A stretch of DNA of 64,000 nucleotides from assembly GCA_936450465.1 (NCBI GenBank), contig OW388293.1, positions 44,040,982-44,104,981 of the forward strand. Direction: 5' to 3'. Shown piece by piece: positions 24,131 through 37,626 of this stretch. Source of the DNA: Gibbula magus. Its lineage: Eukaryota > Mollusca > Gastropoda > Trochida > Trochidae. The position numbers and the translations under genes were made by a program. Position 1 is the first letter of the stretch, and every line of letters starts with the position of its first letter. Below the pieces are notes generated by a model. The model was not told where the DNA came from. It did no database searches and saw only the letters and a list, made by a program, of their open reading frames with translations.

Positions 24131-27100
24131 TCTGAAAGGAATAACATCTTTGCTATTTGTTCATTTGAACGTGACCCCCCGTCAAATATGGGTGAAGCAG
24201 GGTTGCACTTTAGAGATACAAACTAATGTTTGCTTCATTCAAACATGTAGCTCTTTTCTGTTTTGTTATCAAATGTGTTCATGTTTGTGCCTTTAGATAA
24301 CTACATGTATGTGTGAACAATCCTTTAACAGAATTTTAACTACAGAATTTTAACTGCATTTAATTTAATGAACCTCCGATCATTCAGTTGGTGATATCTG
24401 AATTAACAATAGGTACCTGCCATAACCTGTTTGTCTAACTAATCATTTTTGTGACCTTTGGTTTACATGATAAACTACCATAGGCTTTAAAGCACGCAAA
24501 AGGCTTATCTACAGACTCAATGGCTTTATGTGTTTAAATCTTCGATCTTAGATGCGCAATCATGTATTTCCTGATGAGCTACAGCGCCAATGGTTCTTTT
24601 TTTCTGCCATCCAAGTCCGTTGTAAAAGTGACTAGAAAAGGCTAACGGGATTTCTCAGACAATTGAATTTGTAGTGAAAGGGCTCTGTTCTTGTACCTGC
24701 ACTTGCCAATTACAGCGATATGTTAAATTCCGTCGTTTGCCGTATACTTTGGTCATTTCTCAGTTCCATCCAATTTTGTTTTTTAAGTTGATCGATCACT
24801 GACAAAGGAATTATAAACCAGTTTCTCTGCCGTTCCCGGGGCAATCATAGCCATTGAAGGTAATCGATAAGGATCCGAACTAATTATGCAAGGTGGCTGT
24901 CAAGACATGGACAGTCAAAGATTATCAAAGATTATCCTCTTGCCAGTGGAAGAGTATCCCCGGAGGGGAGAACCGATTATAAAGGTGATTTACGTTATTT
25001 GTTAAGAAACATGTTTCACCATTCTACCCAGACACTAATATGAATATGTGGTCTAAGTGGAACGTATTGGACTGATATGTGAATGGTTGGATTTCGCTAC
25101 ACAAGTTTACAAGTAAGTAATAACGCCAAATAGATAATCGTGTATTTGTCAAACACTGGATAAAGCTTCTCTTTGAGACACTTTTATATATAAATATATA
25201 TTCCCCCCCCCCCCCCCCCCCCCCCCAATACATCATACAATGTACACATACATCAGAGAACATCATGGCAGACCTGAATTTGAAAAATTGATCTCGGTTA
25301 AGTTCAGCCTAAGATATGTCGACTTATCAAAATATCAAAGTCAGAACATGAATGTATTGATTCTTTTCGAAAAATGCAATGTCAGAAAACCAATTGAGTG
25401 GGATGTAAGATATCCATGTGAATAAACGCTATCATATGGATGTTTCATAACCCCTTCAATCAATGTTATCGATAATCAATCATACTTTGAGAGTTACGAG
25501 TTAAGAGTACACCTTACATATCAACATTTATCTAAATGTGGCAATAATGAGATAAGACCATGGCCGCCTGAGTATAAACAAATAAAACAGACGTTATTGT
25601 CGCATATTGAACTGTGTTCTGTACCAAGGGGAGAGAGTTGGGACATCGATTACAGAACATTCTACAAGAATTGATAGCTGACAGTAAACAGCGTTCCCTA
25701 TTTTTTCTGCAAAGCATATATTCATCAAGGATAACCACCTATATCTGTAATAGTTTAATCAATGTGCACTTCAGCTCTGTTATTAATCAATTAGTTGTGA
25801 AGTAATATAGACCCTTCCTTTTAACTTGTTCTTGATTATTATTGATAATCGACTTGTCCAGCTGCATTTTCTTTGATTATCTTATTTATTTTATGTGAGC
25901 CACAGGGGCATGTATTGTCGCAAAAAAATAGTCGAAAACCATCTAATCGATAACCAGGCCCCTAATTTTACTATAATAAGGTAAAGTTATGTTAAGAGGT
26001 CAACACCCCACATCCGTTTGAAATTATAATATATTATATATCATATATATGTTGTCATCATTTTGTCCTACAATAGCATATACCAGTTCAAAGCCACTTA
26101 TTTTACATATGAAACAAGTAACAATGTCCTCCATGTTGAAGTAACTGGCTTAGTAACTGGGTCACTTCAAGCCAAGATCAGCATTGTTTTCATCAAAAGC
26201 CTGGGCTAGGCAAGTGGCTGAACTGAAGGTCATGATTGTATTTAAAGCTTTGAAAAATCATATCTTTGTAAATACCCAAACGATTATTGTCTGTGTTTAC
26301 TTATTTATAGCTCAACGTCATACCATCATTTAGAGAAAACGTCGAGATGACCTCTTATTTTCAAAGCCACTACAATTATGTGCGTTATACTATGTCAAAT
26401 GAGATATTGAAAAACGTCTGGCTGTCGACCAAATCATTGCAATCCATGTATTCCACAAAGAAATCCTAAAATCTAAGAAGTTATATATGTTCTTATTTCA
26501 CAACTGCAGTTATTGCTCCTCAAACTCTAATATAAGAGTTCAATAAATAGGGTATCATAAGTACAATTTGAAACGCTATTATGGAATTTGGCAATAATGC
26601 CAACCTGTGTTACATGTTCCGTCATCAATGAAGATGCAAGTAGTAGGTGTGTCTGAAATATATCTACCTAAAAAGAAATTCTAAGATGAATAAATCTCAT
26701 CTAGTCTTAGTTTTTCAACTGGTTATCGTGACAGTAAATGATGTGATGTAACGGATGTCTTCCATAAAACGTACAAGTGGTCAAATATCTCGTCGCTATT
26801 TCTCCTCAATCACGTTTTACTTATTTGTAAAAATGTAAATTTTAATGTGAAATGAAAAGTTAAAATACATGTGGTGCTGAATTCGCTTCTTCAAATTAAT
26901 ATATATTATATTTAAGTTAAACATTTCTATAATATAGAAATTTCATTAATACAAGATATTGTCAACATAAATAACCTGCTCTGATTAAATTTGTTGACGC
27001 ATCAGTTCTGAAGGACGCCAAACACCAAGTCAAAAAAGCCATTTTTGACACTCCTATTTCGTCTTGTTATGCAGAATGATGATGATGCTGATTTGACAAC

Positions 27101-28942
27101 AACGATTTCCTAAAATGTCCGTTTATCAGAAATATGAACAGATAATGTTTTTGAAAATTGAAATTTAAAATAGTTTCAGTCGCATGTATCATTAGTGGAT
27201 TGGAATATCTCGTATTTTGTATGGCGACATTTCTTTTGCACTTGAGTTTATAACGTACAAGTAAGTGTACTCAAGAAGCCCCAAATTTGCTGACTTCTCC
27301 CAGCGTCTCCAAACTGTGTCACTTCGTTGTGGACAGGTCATAAGAAATACCTACTAATTGCCCTCAAGTTCTGGCTTGTTTGACCTATATTTCCAAATAT
27401 CATTACCCTTTAATATGTGCAATATTATCCGGCAGCTGTCGCAGTGATCTAACTCCGTTATTCCATCCTTCCGTCCTTCCGAAATGCTTTCGTTTCCGGA
27501 CCATATTTAAAAAACCGTTCAATATTTGTTTTATGAAACGTGTGGTTAGACCTAGTGGTAGAATGGTACCTTTTTGCTACTTGGATTATTGTGATTTTTA
27601 TATTTGTTCTGGTTTCCATGGAAACAATTTGAACTAAGTACATATGGAGGTTAGGAACCTTTTTGGATTGTCTCTGGCATAAGTGAAAAATAAGGGTTAA
27701 ATGACTAGGTTGGATTAAAAGTTGGAGCGGGGGACATAACAATGCATCACATGCACACATTTCTAGTTATGGTAATGAAATAGTACAGTGGATGTCGTTA
27801 AACATTCAATTCCGTTTGCCACGATTGATATAAATGAAAGAGTAGATATATAGAGAGAGAAGAAACAGGGCTAAATAGAAAGGGAGAGGACTGAGAATAT
27901 TGTCTAAATGAGGAACTTGAGCGATGTACACGATATCGATTGATTTGTTTATTGTCTAAAGTGTTATTCTAATTTCATTCCAAAACCCTCACAGTCAAAT
28001 GAACCACATGGCTCTAGCTCTTGAAATAAATAATAGGAAGGAAAACTGTTTATTTCGGCAAAAAAAACATCTTGTACAGTTGCACATAATAAATAAATAA
28101 GTAGATTGAGATGACACATTTGGTTTATGTATAAAAGTGAAGATATTGTTAAGTCGTCTTCCTTACTTAATTTGTTTAATCATTATTCAGTAGAATAACG
28201 CATTACATAGCTTCATATAGTGATATTCTTGTCAATTAATTTATGAGTTATCAATTGTACATAATTTTAATGTCATATTAAGCAAATGAAGTACTTGAAC
28301 ATTCTTAGATTTCAGAAAAGAATATATAACCACGCACATGTGAATCTCTATACTGGTAAAGGTCGATTTAACAGTCATCCGCATCTGTGCTTTGCATATA
28401 TTATTTATATATTAAAATTAAGATATGTTTGAGTCTAGGTGTTTTTTCCGTGAACATGAATGTAGATTGTTTAAGGTTTTTAATTATTTTTTTTAAGTGG
28501 AAGATTGAACAATTATCAAATAAAATAATTCATTCAATTTATTTGTTAAGTGACGTGAACATGAAAACATAAATGCATGCATTGTTATGTGTAATCCATA
28601 GTCATAACATTTGAAATTAAAAATGTAACTTCGCAGATAATTTACTTTATTGTTTTGACATAATAACTCTCTTGAGGTGGGAAATAAAGTGTGTAGAGTT
28701 CAAATGTTATCTGAAATCTTATTGATTCTCAGTTATAATGTTTTTCTAAAAATAATATTTTCATAAAGATCACGCACGGGACGTCAACATTACAAACGTA
28801 TAGTGTATACAGAAATGTACATTCCAACACAACTAGAACGGTCATTCTTGAAATCAATGACAAACGATAACGAACATTTTTAAATTTATACACTTGAATA
28901 ACGATAATTGATTTCAAATTTCATTTTTATTATTTAATTTAA
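24131..28942. other. No gene seen
   Basis: Short AT-rich frames only. A run of 24 cytosines lies at 25203-25226. Nothing else is supported. Confidence 0.55.
25203..25226. repeat. Poly-C run (24 C)
   Basis: An uninterrupted run of 24 cytosines in an AT-rich context. The length may be affected by sequencing error. Confidence 0.95.
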
Positions 28943-29030
28943 AGGCGCTGTAGCACGTGTTTTCGCTCAAATAAGTCGATGAAATGTATTTGAAAAAAAA
29001 AAAATTAGCAAAAAACGTGCTACAGCGCCT
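28943..29030. mobile_element. 88-bp TTAA-flanked MITE, internally deleted
   Basis: The termini AGGCGCTGTAGCACGT and ACGTGCTACAGCGCCT are perfect inverted repeats flanked by TTAA on both sides (28939-28942 and 29031-29034). The subterminal stretch 'cgctcaaataagt.gatgaa' plus 'atgtatttga' matches the reverse complement of the right end of the 356-bp element at 61840-62195. This copy therefore keeps one subterminal region, with most of the internal part deleted. TTAA target duplications are typical of piggyBac elements. Confidence 0.88.
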
Positions 29031-30659
29031 TTAAAGAGTGTATTCACTCCAAGCGTAAAAAGAAAAGTTCATTCAAATTTATCTCAGTAAATATGTATCT
29101 TCAATTGCACTGCTGTTTGAAGTTGTATTCAACTGATAAGAAGATGGTAGAGGCCAGCTTATGATGAAATGGTGTGTCTGGTACTAAGCAGTAAAACGCT
29201 GACATTATTAAGACAAGACAGTGTATTAATTGCATCACATTAATTTATCGTTATCAAAATGTTAAATAAAATGAGAAATAATGTTTGATGGTAATGTTTG
29301 TTGATCCCACTTAAGAATATAGGAAGATGAATAATTCAGTGATAAAATAAGAACAGCACTTAACATGCATGGTTATACTCAAAGATAAGGTCAAATAAAT
29401 ACATCTGTATATACATGTATGTAAGTGAGATGTCAACACAAACTGACGTTTGTGACGGTATGTTAGAGCCATTCATGCAATATCATGCGTTATCAAAGCA
29501 CGCAATTGTAATCACCCTCTTGATTTAAGGAAACGGTTATAATCTCAGTTTGACAACTAAAGCCCTCTCTTTCCAGGCAATTTACAGGAACAGTATCCTT
29601 TCATTAACATAATGTTTTATCAGTAATGAAACTATCTGTCAAAACCTATTAGAAACTTTTTAACGACATGAAGTCAATTCTTCTTTAGATCTTGTATTGT
29701 AAAAAAAAAAAAATTCCAAGCAAAAGCAAACCATGCTTCAAGATAACTTTAAACTGGGCAATTTAAAAGAACCTCGTACAATAATAGAATGTGCAATGCA
29801 ATGTAATTTTCTCAACAAAAGTGAAGTGAAAAACAAAATTAAAATTTTACCATTTTCAACATTGTAATGGATATTTATTAGACAATGAAGGAAATGTCAT
29901 GATCACTGAATTGAAAAAATAATCAAATTCAGAGAAGGAAATTGCCTTTGAGGACAGTCATTTTATTATCAAAATGTGATTTTGTTGTTTCGTTGACCTT
30001 CCACATTGAAATTGCATATGTTCAGGGTAAAGGGCAATTTTTTAAACATACTTATTAACAAATACCACCAATACAGTCCTGTAAGTCCAGTACGATTTTT
30101 AAAAAGTTTGTTGTAACTGTTTCATAATTTGTGCGAATAACGTTTTCTTACAATGGTTGGAATAACAGTTTCTGCTCACACAACAGGCAACGTTTATATC
30201 GATGGTCCTTGTCAGGTATGATTATATGACACAGTTTGGAAAGGAGCTTAATGGTTTACGTGAAATATCTTCTTACATCTCCATGTAGACTTACCCATTT
30301 GATCAAATGGTAGTTGCAGTTTTATGAGAGCATTAGTCCAATTAAATGTGACATGATGAGGAATTGTTCTGACTATTATATCTCAAATAACTCCTTTACT
30401 CCCACCTGCATGCTAATGATTAATTCAACTTATAACTGTGTTGTGACTTTAAAGAATCATGTTACAAAAACAGACACACACAAATAGTCATGCCCGAAAA
30501 TATGCACATTCATATTTGAATCATATATATTTCCACATTTGGATGATTTTGGTTATTTACGGGTAATAGTTATCTTATAGCATTAATCCGAATGTTATCA
30601 CATTTATGATTATTGAGTAATATAGTTTCAAATTCATAATGAACACTATTATCCACCAT
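29031..30659. other. No gene seen
   Basis: AT-rich sequence without a supported ORF, RNA or clear repeat. Confidence 0.5.
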
Positions 30660-31159
30660 CCCAGGTTCCATATGTTACAAATACACTGACCTCGTTGTGT
30701 GATCAGATCATATGACATTTATACATGGTCAGGTTAGATTAAATGGTAAATTCAATCTGTGATGTGTTATATACACCGTGTCTACTGACACTGGAGACAT
30801 TAGACCAGAACGTGGCTGACATTCGGTCAATCCCATCGTGTTCATCAGTGATTGGTCATTCTGGGTCAACAGTTTAATCAGAATTACATTGATTTTATCA
30901 ACACCTCTGTAAATCACCATATTTTAAACTCTCTGATAGGACGATCGTGAAGCAGCAGGACGGTCCAAGGGCGGAGCCACAGACACCTGGCTGACGACCT
31001 TGAGTAATTACAACATTGTTGCAAAACCAGCCGCTCAGTAAAACGTTGCCCATTGGATAAAACAGATACACGATGACACGCCCCCGTGACACGTGAGATG
31101 ATAGCTCGATGATATTTTGTATACACCACTTGTGTCATCATGTATCTATTACGTATCGG

Positions 31160-31470
31160 ATATGCAATACAAAGGTCAATTGCTTTATTGAAGTGTCGGA
31201 TATGCAGTAAAAAGCTCAATGACTTTATTGAAATGTCGGACATGCAGTAAAAAGGTCAATGGTTTTCCTGAAGTATCGGACATGCAATACAAAGGCCAAT
31301 GGCTTTATTGAAGTGTCGGATATGCAGTAAAAAGCTAAATGACTTTATTGAAGTGTCGGACATGCAGTACAAAGGTCAATGGCTTTATTGAAGTGTCGGA
31401 TATGCAGTGCAAAGGTCAGTTGATTTGTTTAAATGTCGGATATATAGCACAAAGGTCAATGGCTTTATAG
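31160..31470 (-). repeat. 40-bp satellite, arm 2
   Basis: About eight copies of the complement of the arm 1 satellite unit, reading on + as 'tatgcagtacaaaggtcaat' then 'ggctttattgaagtgtcgga'. Confidence 0.9.
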
Positions 31471-31749
31471 AGAAGGTCAATACACTAAATTACAGTAACT
31501 TGATTTGTGCAACGGCTTTATTGAAGTAGTAGAACTGTCAAAACATGTTACAATAGAAAAATAATTGGTAAATACTTAGTTCTAAAATATCATTCTCAAA
31601 TCGTACATACCAAATTAACCGTGAACAAATATGATTAGTATATACCACTGGAGCTGATGTTTTATATGAATACACATTTTAGAACATTGCTTTCGAGACT
31701 GATTTCCTATTGTACTATTATTATTACTTAAACTGCTTATTGTATACAT

Positions 31750-32140
31750 GTTGAGGTAAAATCATATTAAATGGTGATATGTTCTTAATAATATAGTTAA
31801 AACAACTGTTATTATCTCTAGCTATACCTTAATCAATAAATCTGAACAACGCGTAGTCTTGACAAATGAAACATCTTCATATTGTTCATTCCTTGCCTTT
31901 CGTTAGGTGACACAGATGCCATTTTTGAAATCATCTTGTACTATGTGCTTAACCTTCTAATTGTATAAATGTGAAGTTAAATCATATTAAATGGTGACAT
32001 CGTTCTTAATAATATAGTTAAAACAACTGTTATTGTCTCAAGATATACCCTTAACAATAAACCTGATCTTCATATCTTCATATTTCATCCCTGGACCTTC
32101 ATTACATGAAACAGATGCCTCTTTTGAAATCATCTTCGAC
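31750..32140. repeat. Tandem duplication private to arm 2 (~225 bp)
   Basis: 'aaatcatattaaatggtga' then 'ttcttaataatatagttaaa' and 'acaactgttatt' occur at about 31760 and again at 31980. Both are followed by 'catcttcatat', 'ccttc.tta' and 'acagatgcc..ttttgaaatc'. Arm 1 shows only one copy near 5150-5280. Confidence 0.75.
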
Positions 32141-33080
32141 GTACGTAAATTTGGTCAATTCTTCCAAAATAGATGATATACTTTCATCATTATGTTATAA
32201 AGCATCTAACTCATCTATCTATAAGTAATTTAACTGTAACCCTTTCATTAAACTCCATAAGGAATAATGAATTCAACTGCTGAAAACAAAGAGAATTAAT
32301 GTTGATATAACTGTATGAAATGTATTATCAGGCTGAGAGGAACACAAACTCAGCTGTTCACCCTCGGTTGGAAAATGGGTCCATATAGAAAATGTTTTTT
32401 TTACAACAGGTCACAGACACCGAATTTCAGACAATTGACGTAATTGGTAATACAAACTACTGCATGTAACTCGTTAGCAGACACTCTAATCAGCTTAGTT
32501 AGATAAAGATGAGACTCGTTTTTATCCTCGACGCAGTGTCCCTTTAAAGTGAAATGTAAAACAAGGAAATAACCGAATGAATTGACATGGATATTCTTCT
32601 TCAACAAATTGTGTTGTTGAAAAGGTATGTCAAATACAATTGATGTTAAGTCTCTATTTTGAAGTCGTTAATTCAAATTAATTCAAATTGAACTGAATAG
32701 ACGATTACTGACACTGAAGTTATAAAATGAATAAATTAAAATATTTGATTCCATCCTCATCAGATAGTATGTGAGGACCGCGACACGAGTCTTAAGTTAT
32801 ATTGCTGTTTGTCAATCTTAGTATAAAACGACAACAATTTTATTTCAACTTCCACTTTTCACCATTATGTATTCCACTTTTTAATGCCCTTCAAAAGACT
32901 ATATCTTAGTACCTTCAATGTTTGACTGCTAAAAGGAAATATTTTCCAAGAAAATCTGGTCCATGTGTACGTACATGTGTTTCCTACTTAATTTAAAACG
33001 TTCCGTCATACAGGAAAAATAAGGATGTACGCAACTTTCAATTGTATGAATCTCTCTCAGCTTTGTACGGATACATCAGT

Positions 33081-33203
33081 ATGTACTTCATATTTATTCT
33101 TTATTGTGTTTCCGTTGCCTGTTCAATTCCAGAAGACAAATTAGATAATCCTGTGATAACACAGAATGGGGGCAATAAAACACATAGATCTACATGCGTA
33201 TGT
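33081..33203 (+). other. Possible signal-peptide exon in arm 2 (speculative)
   Basis: From the ATG at 33081 the frame begins MYFIFILYCVSVACS, a typical signal-peptide core. It continues IPEDKLDNPVITQNGG and reaches a GTATGT donor-like site near 33197. The diverged arm 1 copy (minus strand near 3770-3700) keeps the hydrophobic pattern (VYYIFVLFCACY) but loses the frame soon after. This may be a first exon, or chance. Confidence 0.2.
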
Positions 33204-34985
33204 TCATACACATTGTTACCCGTAACTTAACGAGCAAAACATGAACATTTGATATTAAAACAAATGATAAGTCCACAATAGAAATGCATCACGCGTATTC
33301 TAGCGTGCTATGTTACTCAAACTTGTATCCAAACTACAAATACAATTCTCATTTGAAGATTTGTAAAAATGTATATAAAACATAACAGCATTTGATAGTC
33401 AACATTCTGTAATGATATAGTGACAAATATAAATGAAATCCTGAAAGTTCTTTTATATAAACCTCAACTACAGTATGATGGTTATCCTTTTCAAATGTCA
33501 AATTCGTGTTTTAATGAGAACGTAGCCATATATGTCTGGTAAACTGAGTAAAGGTATTAATAATATTAAGTTAATATAAGCTATCGAAAACAAATTAGCA
33601 TCAACGAAAATAGCTGGCGAATAAAAGAGGTGATGTAAAAAGATGACGAAGTAAAATATGTGATGACATTATTTAGATGCGATGAGTGAACAATTATGAT
33701 GTTTGTAAACACGAAAATGCATTGTGTTTGCAGTACTGAAATGACATAAATGCACGAATGTGACCTTTTGTTAAGGTGAATAAATGCAATGAAGGTTCTG
33801 TAACGACATTTAGCCAATAATTCTGTATGGAATTTTATTGAGATGAAACACAGCCCCCTGTTTATTTGATTTAATACATTATAAATAAATCCATGCTTGT
33901 GTTTACTATCTACTTTTATCTTTAAATAAAGCAAAGCCCCTTTATTGAATGCTCACATTTTAAATTGTTTTGCAGCAATTCAATATTATGAATGATAACA
34001 CCCACTGAAAGTGTGTTTTACTTGGTTCTGGAATAATAGATGTATTATTTAAAAGTGGTTGATGATTGTATTTGATATCAAACGGAACTGAAAAAATACA
34101 ATCATGAAATGATACAATCAAGTTGTATCTGATATAACGATAGATTAGAGATGTATAGTTTGATAATAATTTCCGACCGAATAACAACGGCGTAATCAAA
34201 TCAGTTGACATGAAGGATCATGGCAGAAGTCGGCAATATGAACAATGTTTTTGATTTAGCAATCTCTCAATCTGTTGGTGTAATTCCTTTATCATGATGT
34301 ATATCAGTATTATTGGTGAGTGTTCTAATGTTATTTGACTCATGGATTATACTCATTTAGTTATTATGATATATGAAAGTACAAGAAAGTTTAAGTAAGA
34401 ACTTTGTAAATGCCAAGTTAGGTAATCAATATTTTCCTGATAAATATATAACCATAGGGAAAGTGAAGGCAATGTTTGAAATATGATATTATGAATGAAA
34501 TTGTTCATCAGTGAGGGACTAGATTGCTTGACTGTTCCCACTATGTTTTTCAGGTGCAGGGCTCCATTATCTTAGCACAGAGCCAGGGAAATACTTCATG
34601 GCTTAAATAAGGACTGACTATGACTACTTTAGATAATTGAATTTCGTGTCCCCTTTCCGAAAGGAAATAGTGCCTTTTGTCAGTGATAGTATTCAATTTT
34701 CAGGAGCTTGATATTCCTAAATGAAGAATAAAAGCATGTCAGTAAAACAAGTGATATGAGTTCAATTGGAGTTGAACCAGTTTAACAATGAAGTGCATTT
34801 AATTTATATCTAGGTGAAACAATGACAAAGGCGTCAAACCATGTTGACGTTGTCAATGTTTTAAAATATACACATATTAGATAAATTATATTCTTTTTTT
34901 TCCATAATCTATTTAAAAGACATTCATTCAGAAGTTGTAAAGAGCGACATTCAATATAGAGAAAAGAGTGCATAAATTTAATTAC

Positions 34986-35156
34986 CTTTTTGGGGTGTTT
35001 GTTAGACGATGGAGGCTGCAGAATTTCAGACATTTTCGTTAGGGTCGTCTTCCTGGGACGCCTGTTCTGTAACACAGGGTCCGAGCAATGTCCAGTAGGA
35101 CGTTGTACTAAACTCTTTTCACGTCCATTTGAGGGCATTTTGGTGACTGCAGTAAC
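34986..35156 (-). CDS. Spliced-exon-like ORF shared by both arms, unknown family
   Basis: On the minus strand an acceptor-like 'attattttcag' precedes 171 nt (57 codons, phase 0 at both ends) followed by AAG|GTAATT. The peptide begins VTAVTKMPSNGREKSLVQRP and ends PPSSNKHPKK. It is basic and Ser/Pro-rich, with no cysteine framework, signal peptide or membrane segment. The counterpart in arm 1 (154-323) conserves splice-like borders and most residues but lacks 1 nt upstream of the ATG. Retention of frame and borders in both diverged arms suggests a real internal exon of a duplicated gene. I do not recognise the family, and neighbouring exons were not found. Confidence 0.45.
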
Positions 35157-35340
35157 CTGAAAATAATATTTATGCAATATAGACGTGGTATGCATGAGCA
35201 TATACAAAAATATATATTTCAATTATCAATCGGTAAATAACCCAATTTATCACTTTATGCAAAGAAAATTTATTTAATAAACTGATTTAATAAAATTAGT
35301 ATTGACTTTTCAAAAGACATTTTTAAAACGTAAATAGTGT

Positions 35341-37060
35341 AAACAAGTATAATCTTTCCTGAATAAAACGTGCTTATCATGTATGTTCATAATTCGAACA
35401 CAATGGTTTCGCTGCTGCACAACTAAAGTCTGCACATATAAAATATATGTCTCATGCACCTCTGACAAATTAAGAAAATCAGCATAACATTTGCATATGG
35501 AAATGAACCATGTCATTGTTTTACTTGTTGTGTTTGAGAGAATGTTTCCCAAATTTGTTGACAATTTATTGAAAATATATTAATTTGAGACATTTTGACT
35601 CAAACGTTTAACTCAGCTCTAGGACAGATAGAGAACTCGTAGCAGTACATTGTCGGGAGATATGTGTACGATTTTGAGAGGATGGGCTCGGCTGCCGCCT
35701 CACCTCACCATATCGAAACCGTATATTTATCATCTGATAATATACATGTACGGCTACTCGTCCTCTATCTATTACGAGGGTGTTATTCAAATGACAATTG
35801 ATTGAACCATTTGAGTCTATTTGGTGTAATCAATGATTTTCATTGTTAGTGTAATATAAACACAGCTTTAATTTTCATTGATAGACCATCAACGCATTTC
35901 TCTTCAGTCTCAATTGGTTTACTTCTCATGACAAAGACACGTTGTGAGTCAGATGCCATTGTTGTCCTATATTGTTTTTGAAATTACAGTTTAAAAAAGA
36001 AGGGCACTAAAGACAAACACTAATATGATATTGACCCTAAAATGAGAGTTCATATCTTAACACTTGCAAAATGCATTCAAGAACAAGAGCCCTTTTAGTT
36101 TTAAAGCAATGTTGGGTTAATGAATACTTTCACAGTATCAAATCATTCAGTTATTTGTATATGTGTATGTATAACATAAAATATCTCACCTTTTCCATTA
36201 TTCGTAATAGACATTGTATTTCGAAGATCAAAATATCAAAAATGTTTGAATGTATCTGTTGTTTCTCATTCTCAAACATCTTACTAATTGGAAGAGATAT
36301 TTTGATCGTAGAAAGAAGCTTCTAATTGATGAGTTCGTATAGATAATTAGTCTTTCAACTATACTTTAAGACTTAATAAGGCCATTCATATAATGAAATC
36401 AATCCTTGAAGAAGAAATGTTAACCCTTATCAATTCTTACCCAAGGTTCTCGGCGCCATTGACTTATAAATGGACATTTGATGTCAAGCATGTTGAGCGT
36501 GTTTCCTTTATCAATGTCACCGTCAGTTCATGGTGTGCTGATTTACAGAAAGCTTACATCCATATCCATAATCATATTACAAACGAGCTTTTGAGAAAAC
36601 ACAGACATATCAATGGTCTTTTCATGTGATGATAAATTCTGAAATCATGGACTCCATAACACCACTTACCCTATCGAATCTTTTCATCTTGTATAGTGCG
36701 TATATGTCACTGCAATTTATGCAGATATTGCCGTTGTAGTTAAACATTTGATTCACTTGGTGTTGATCAAAATATTATAAATATGCAATTTACTTTTAAA
36801 ACAAGAACTATTTTCACAGCAGTCCCGTGCATTCCTCGTCAACCCATCATCAGAAACGTCACCGAGAGTTTCCGACGGAGTGAATTGATTTCGTTAACAT
36901 TACACAGTTCAAATCATTTATATATTATACTTACGTATCCTAGTTCAAATATCAAGGAATTTGTAATATCTCTGAGGCACTGTGGCATGGCGAAGATTAA
37001 ATTATTATAACGTTTGTTCAGCAAACTGCCTGAAACAAGAAACGCTACATTTGTATGAAG
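35341..37060. other. No gene seen
   Basis: AT-rich. A short GC-richer patch at 35640-35770 contains 'cctcacctcacc', possibly a SINE remnant. Open frames up to 84 codons show no motif. Confidence 0.45.
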
Positions 37061-37285
37061 CAAAGTGGTGTAGTGGTTAGCCTGCTGGCCTCTCACGCCA
37101 AAGGCCCGGGTTCGAATCCCGGTCGAGACACCAACAATTTGTGACCTGGGTCTCATACTGTGTTGTGCCCTTGCAACGCACCTCATCCACATTGCACTCC
37201 ACCTAACTGTCAAAATGGGTACCTGAAATGGTAAATACGGACCTATATAACCGCTCGGGGAGTTCAGTAACGACACTGAAAGTAC
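37061..37285 (+). mobile_element. tRNA-Glu-like SINE
   Basis: The head at 37061-37133 reads 'tggtgtagtggttagcctg', then 'ggcctctcacgcc' (a 7-nt loop CTCTCAC consistent with a CTC anticodon), then the T arm 'cccgggttcgaatcccgg'. The acceptor strands do not pair, so it is not a working tRNA. A ~150-bp body follows with 'aaaatgggtacctgaaatgg', a phrase common in SINE bodies. The right end abuts the target duplication of the Penelope-like element. Confidence 0.72.
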
Positions 37286-37296
37286 AATTCCTATAG

Positions 37297-37613
37297 TGAA
37301 GAAGACAAATATTTTATGGATGATCAACTTCTTTATTAACAATAGCGACGTTTCGGTATAGATCCTTATACCGTTATCAAGCATATGGAATGGATGGTGA
37401 AACAGCAGATTATATACAGGATACATGTTGGTATGATAAAGAGATAACAAATACAACAAGATGAGGTAACACTGGCATAAATGGTTGTACAAGTGAAGTT
37501 GTGATAACAAGGAAACCAGAGAGTAGTAAGTTCATTAGCCAGGGGGTGGCGGATGAGAGGACAAAGGCAGGATGAGGGTACCAATTAGTGGTGTAGGTGG
37601 AAGCCAGAGTGAG
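37297..37613 (-). repeat. Left 317-bp arm of the Penelope-like element
   Basis: It is the reverse complement of 37865-38181 with no length difference (the coordinates mirror exactly). The 72-codon frame read out of each arm is identical. It contains 'gtttcggtatagatccttat', the complement of the 'accgaaacgtcg' motif typical of Penelope-like terminal repeats. Confidence 0.92.
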
Positions 37614-37626
37614 TAGATTGGATTAA

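Larger units (their letters stand above)
30660..35340 (-). repeat. Arm 2 of the large inverted duplication
   Basis: This is the reverse complement of arm 1 (1-6460). It carries the 40-bp satellite (31160-31470), a private ~225-bp tandem duplication (about 31750-32140), and the intact version of the shared exon-like ORF at 34986-35156. The outer end, 'gacttttcaaaag' near 35310, pairs with 'cttttgaaaagtcaa'-type sequence at positions 40-52, so homology reaches the window's left edge. Confidence 0.88.

Noticed and set aside
30914..31243. 109-codon minus-strand frame
   Set aside because: It runs through the 40-bp satellite and a non-conserved stretch and has no motif. It is an artefact of the repeat having a multiple-of-three-free open frame.
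37061..37133. Functional tRNA-Glu gene
   Set aside because: The anticodon loop and T arm are good, but the acceptor strands do not pair and a SINE body follows.
36914..37510. 198-codon minus-strand frame
   Set aside because: It spans the SINE head, the target duplication and the Penelope-like arm, so it is a chance joining of three unrelated elements.
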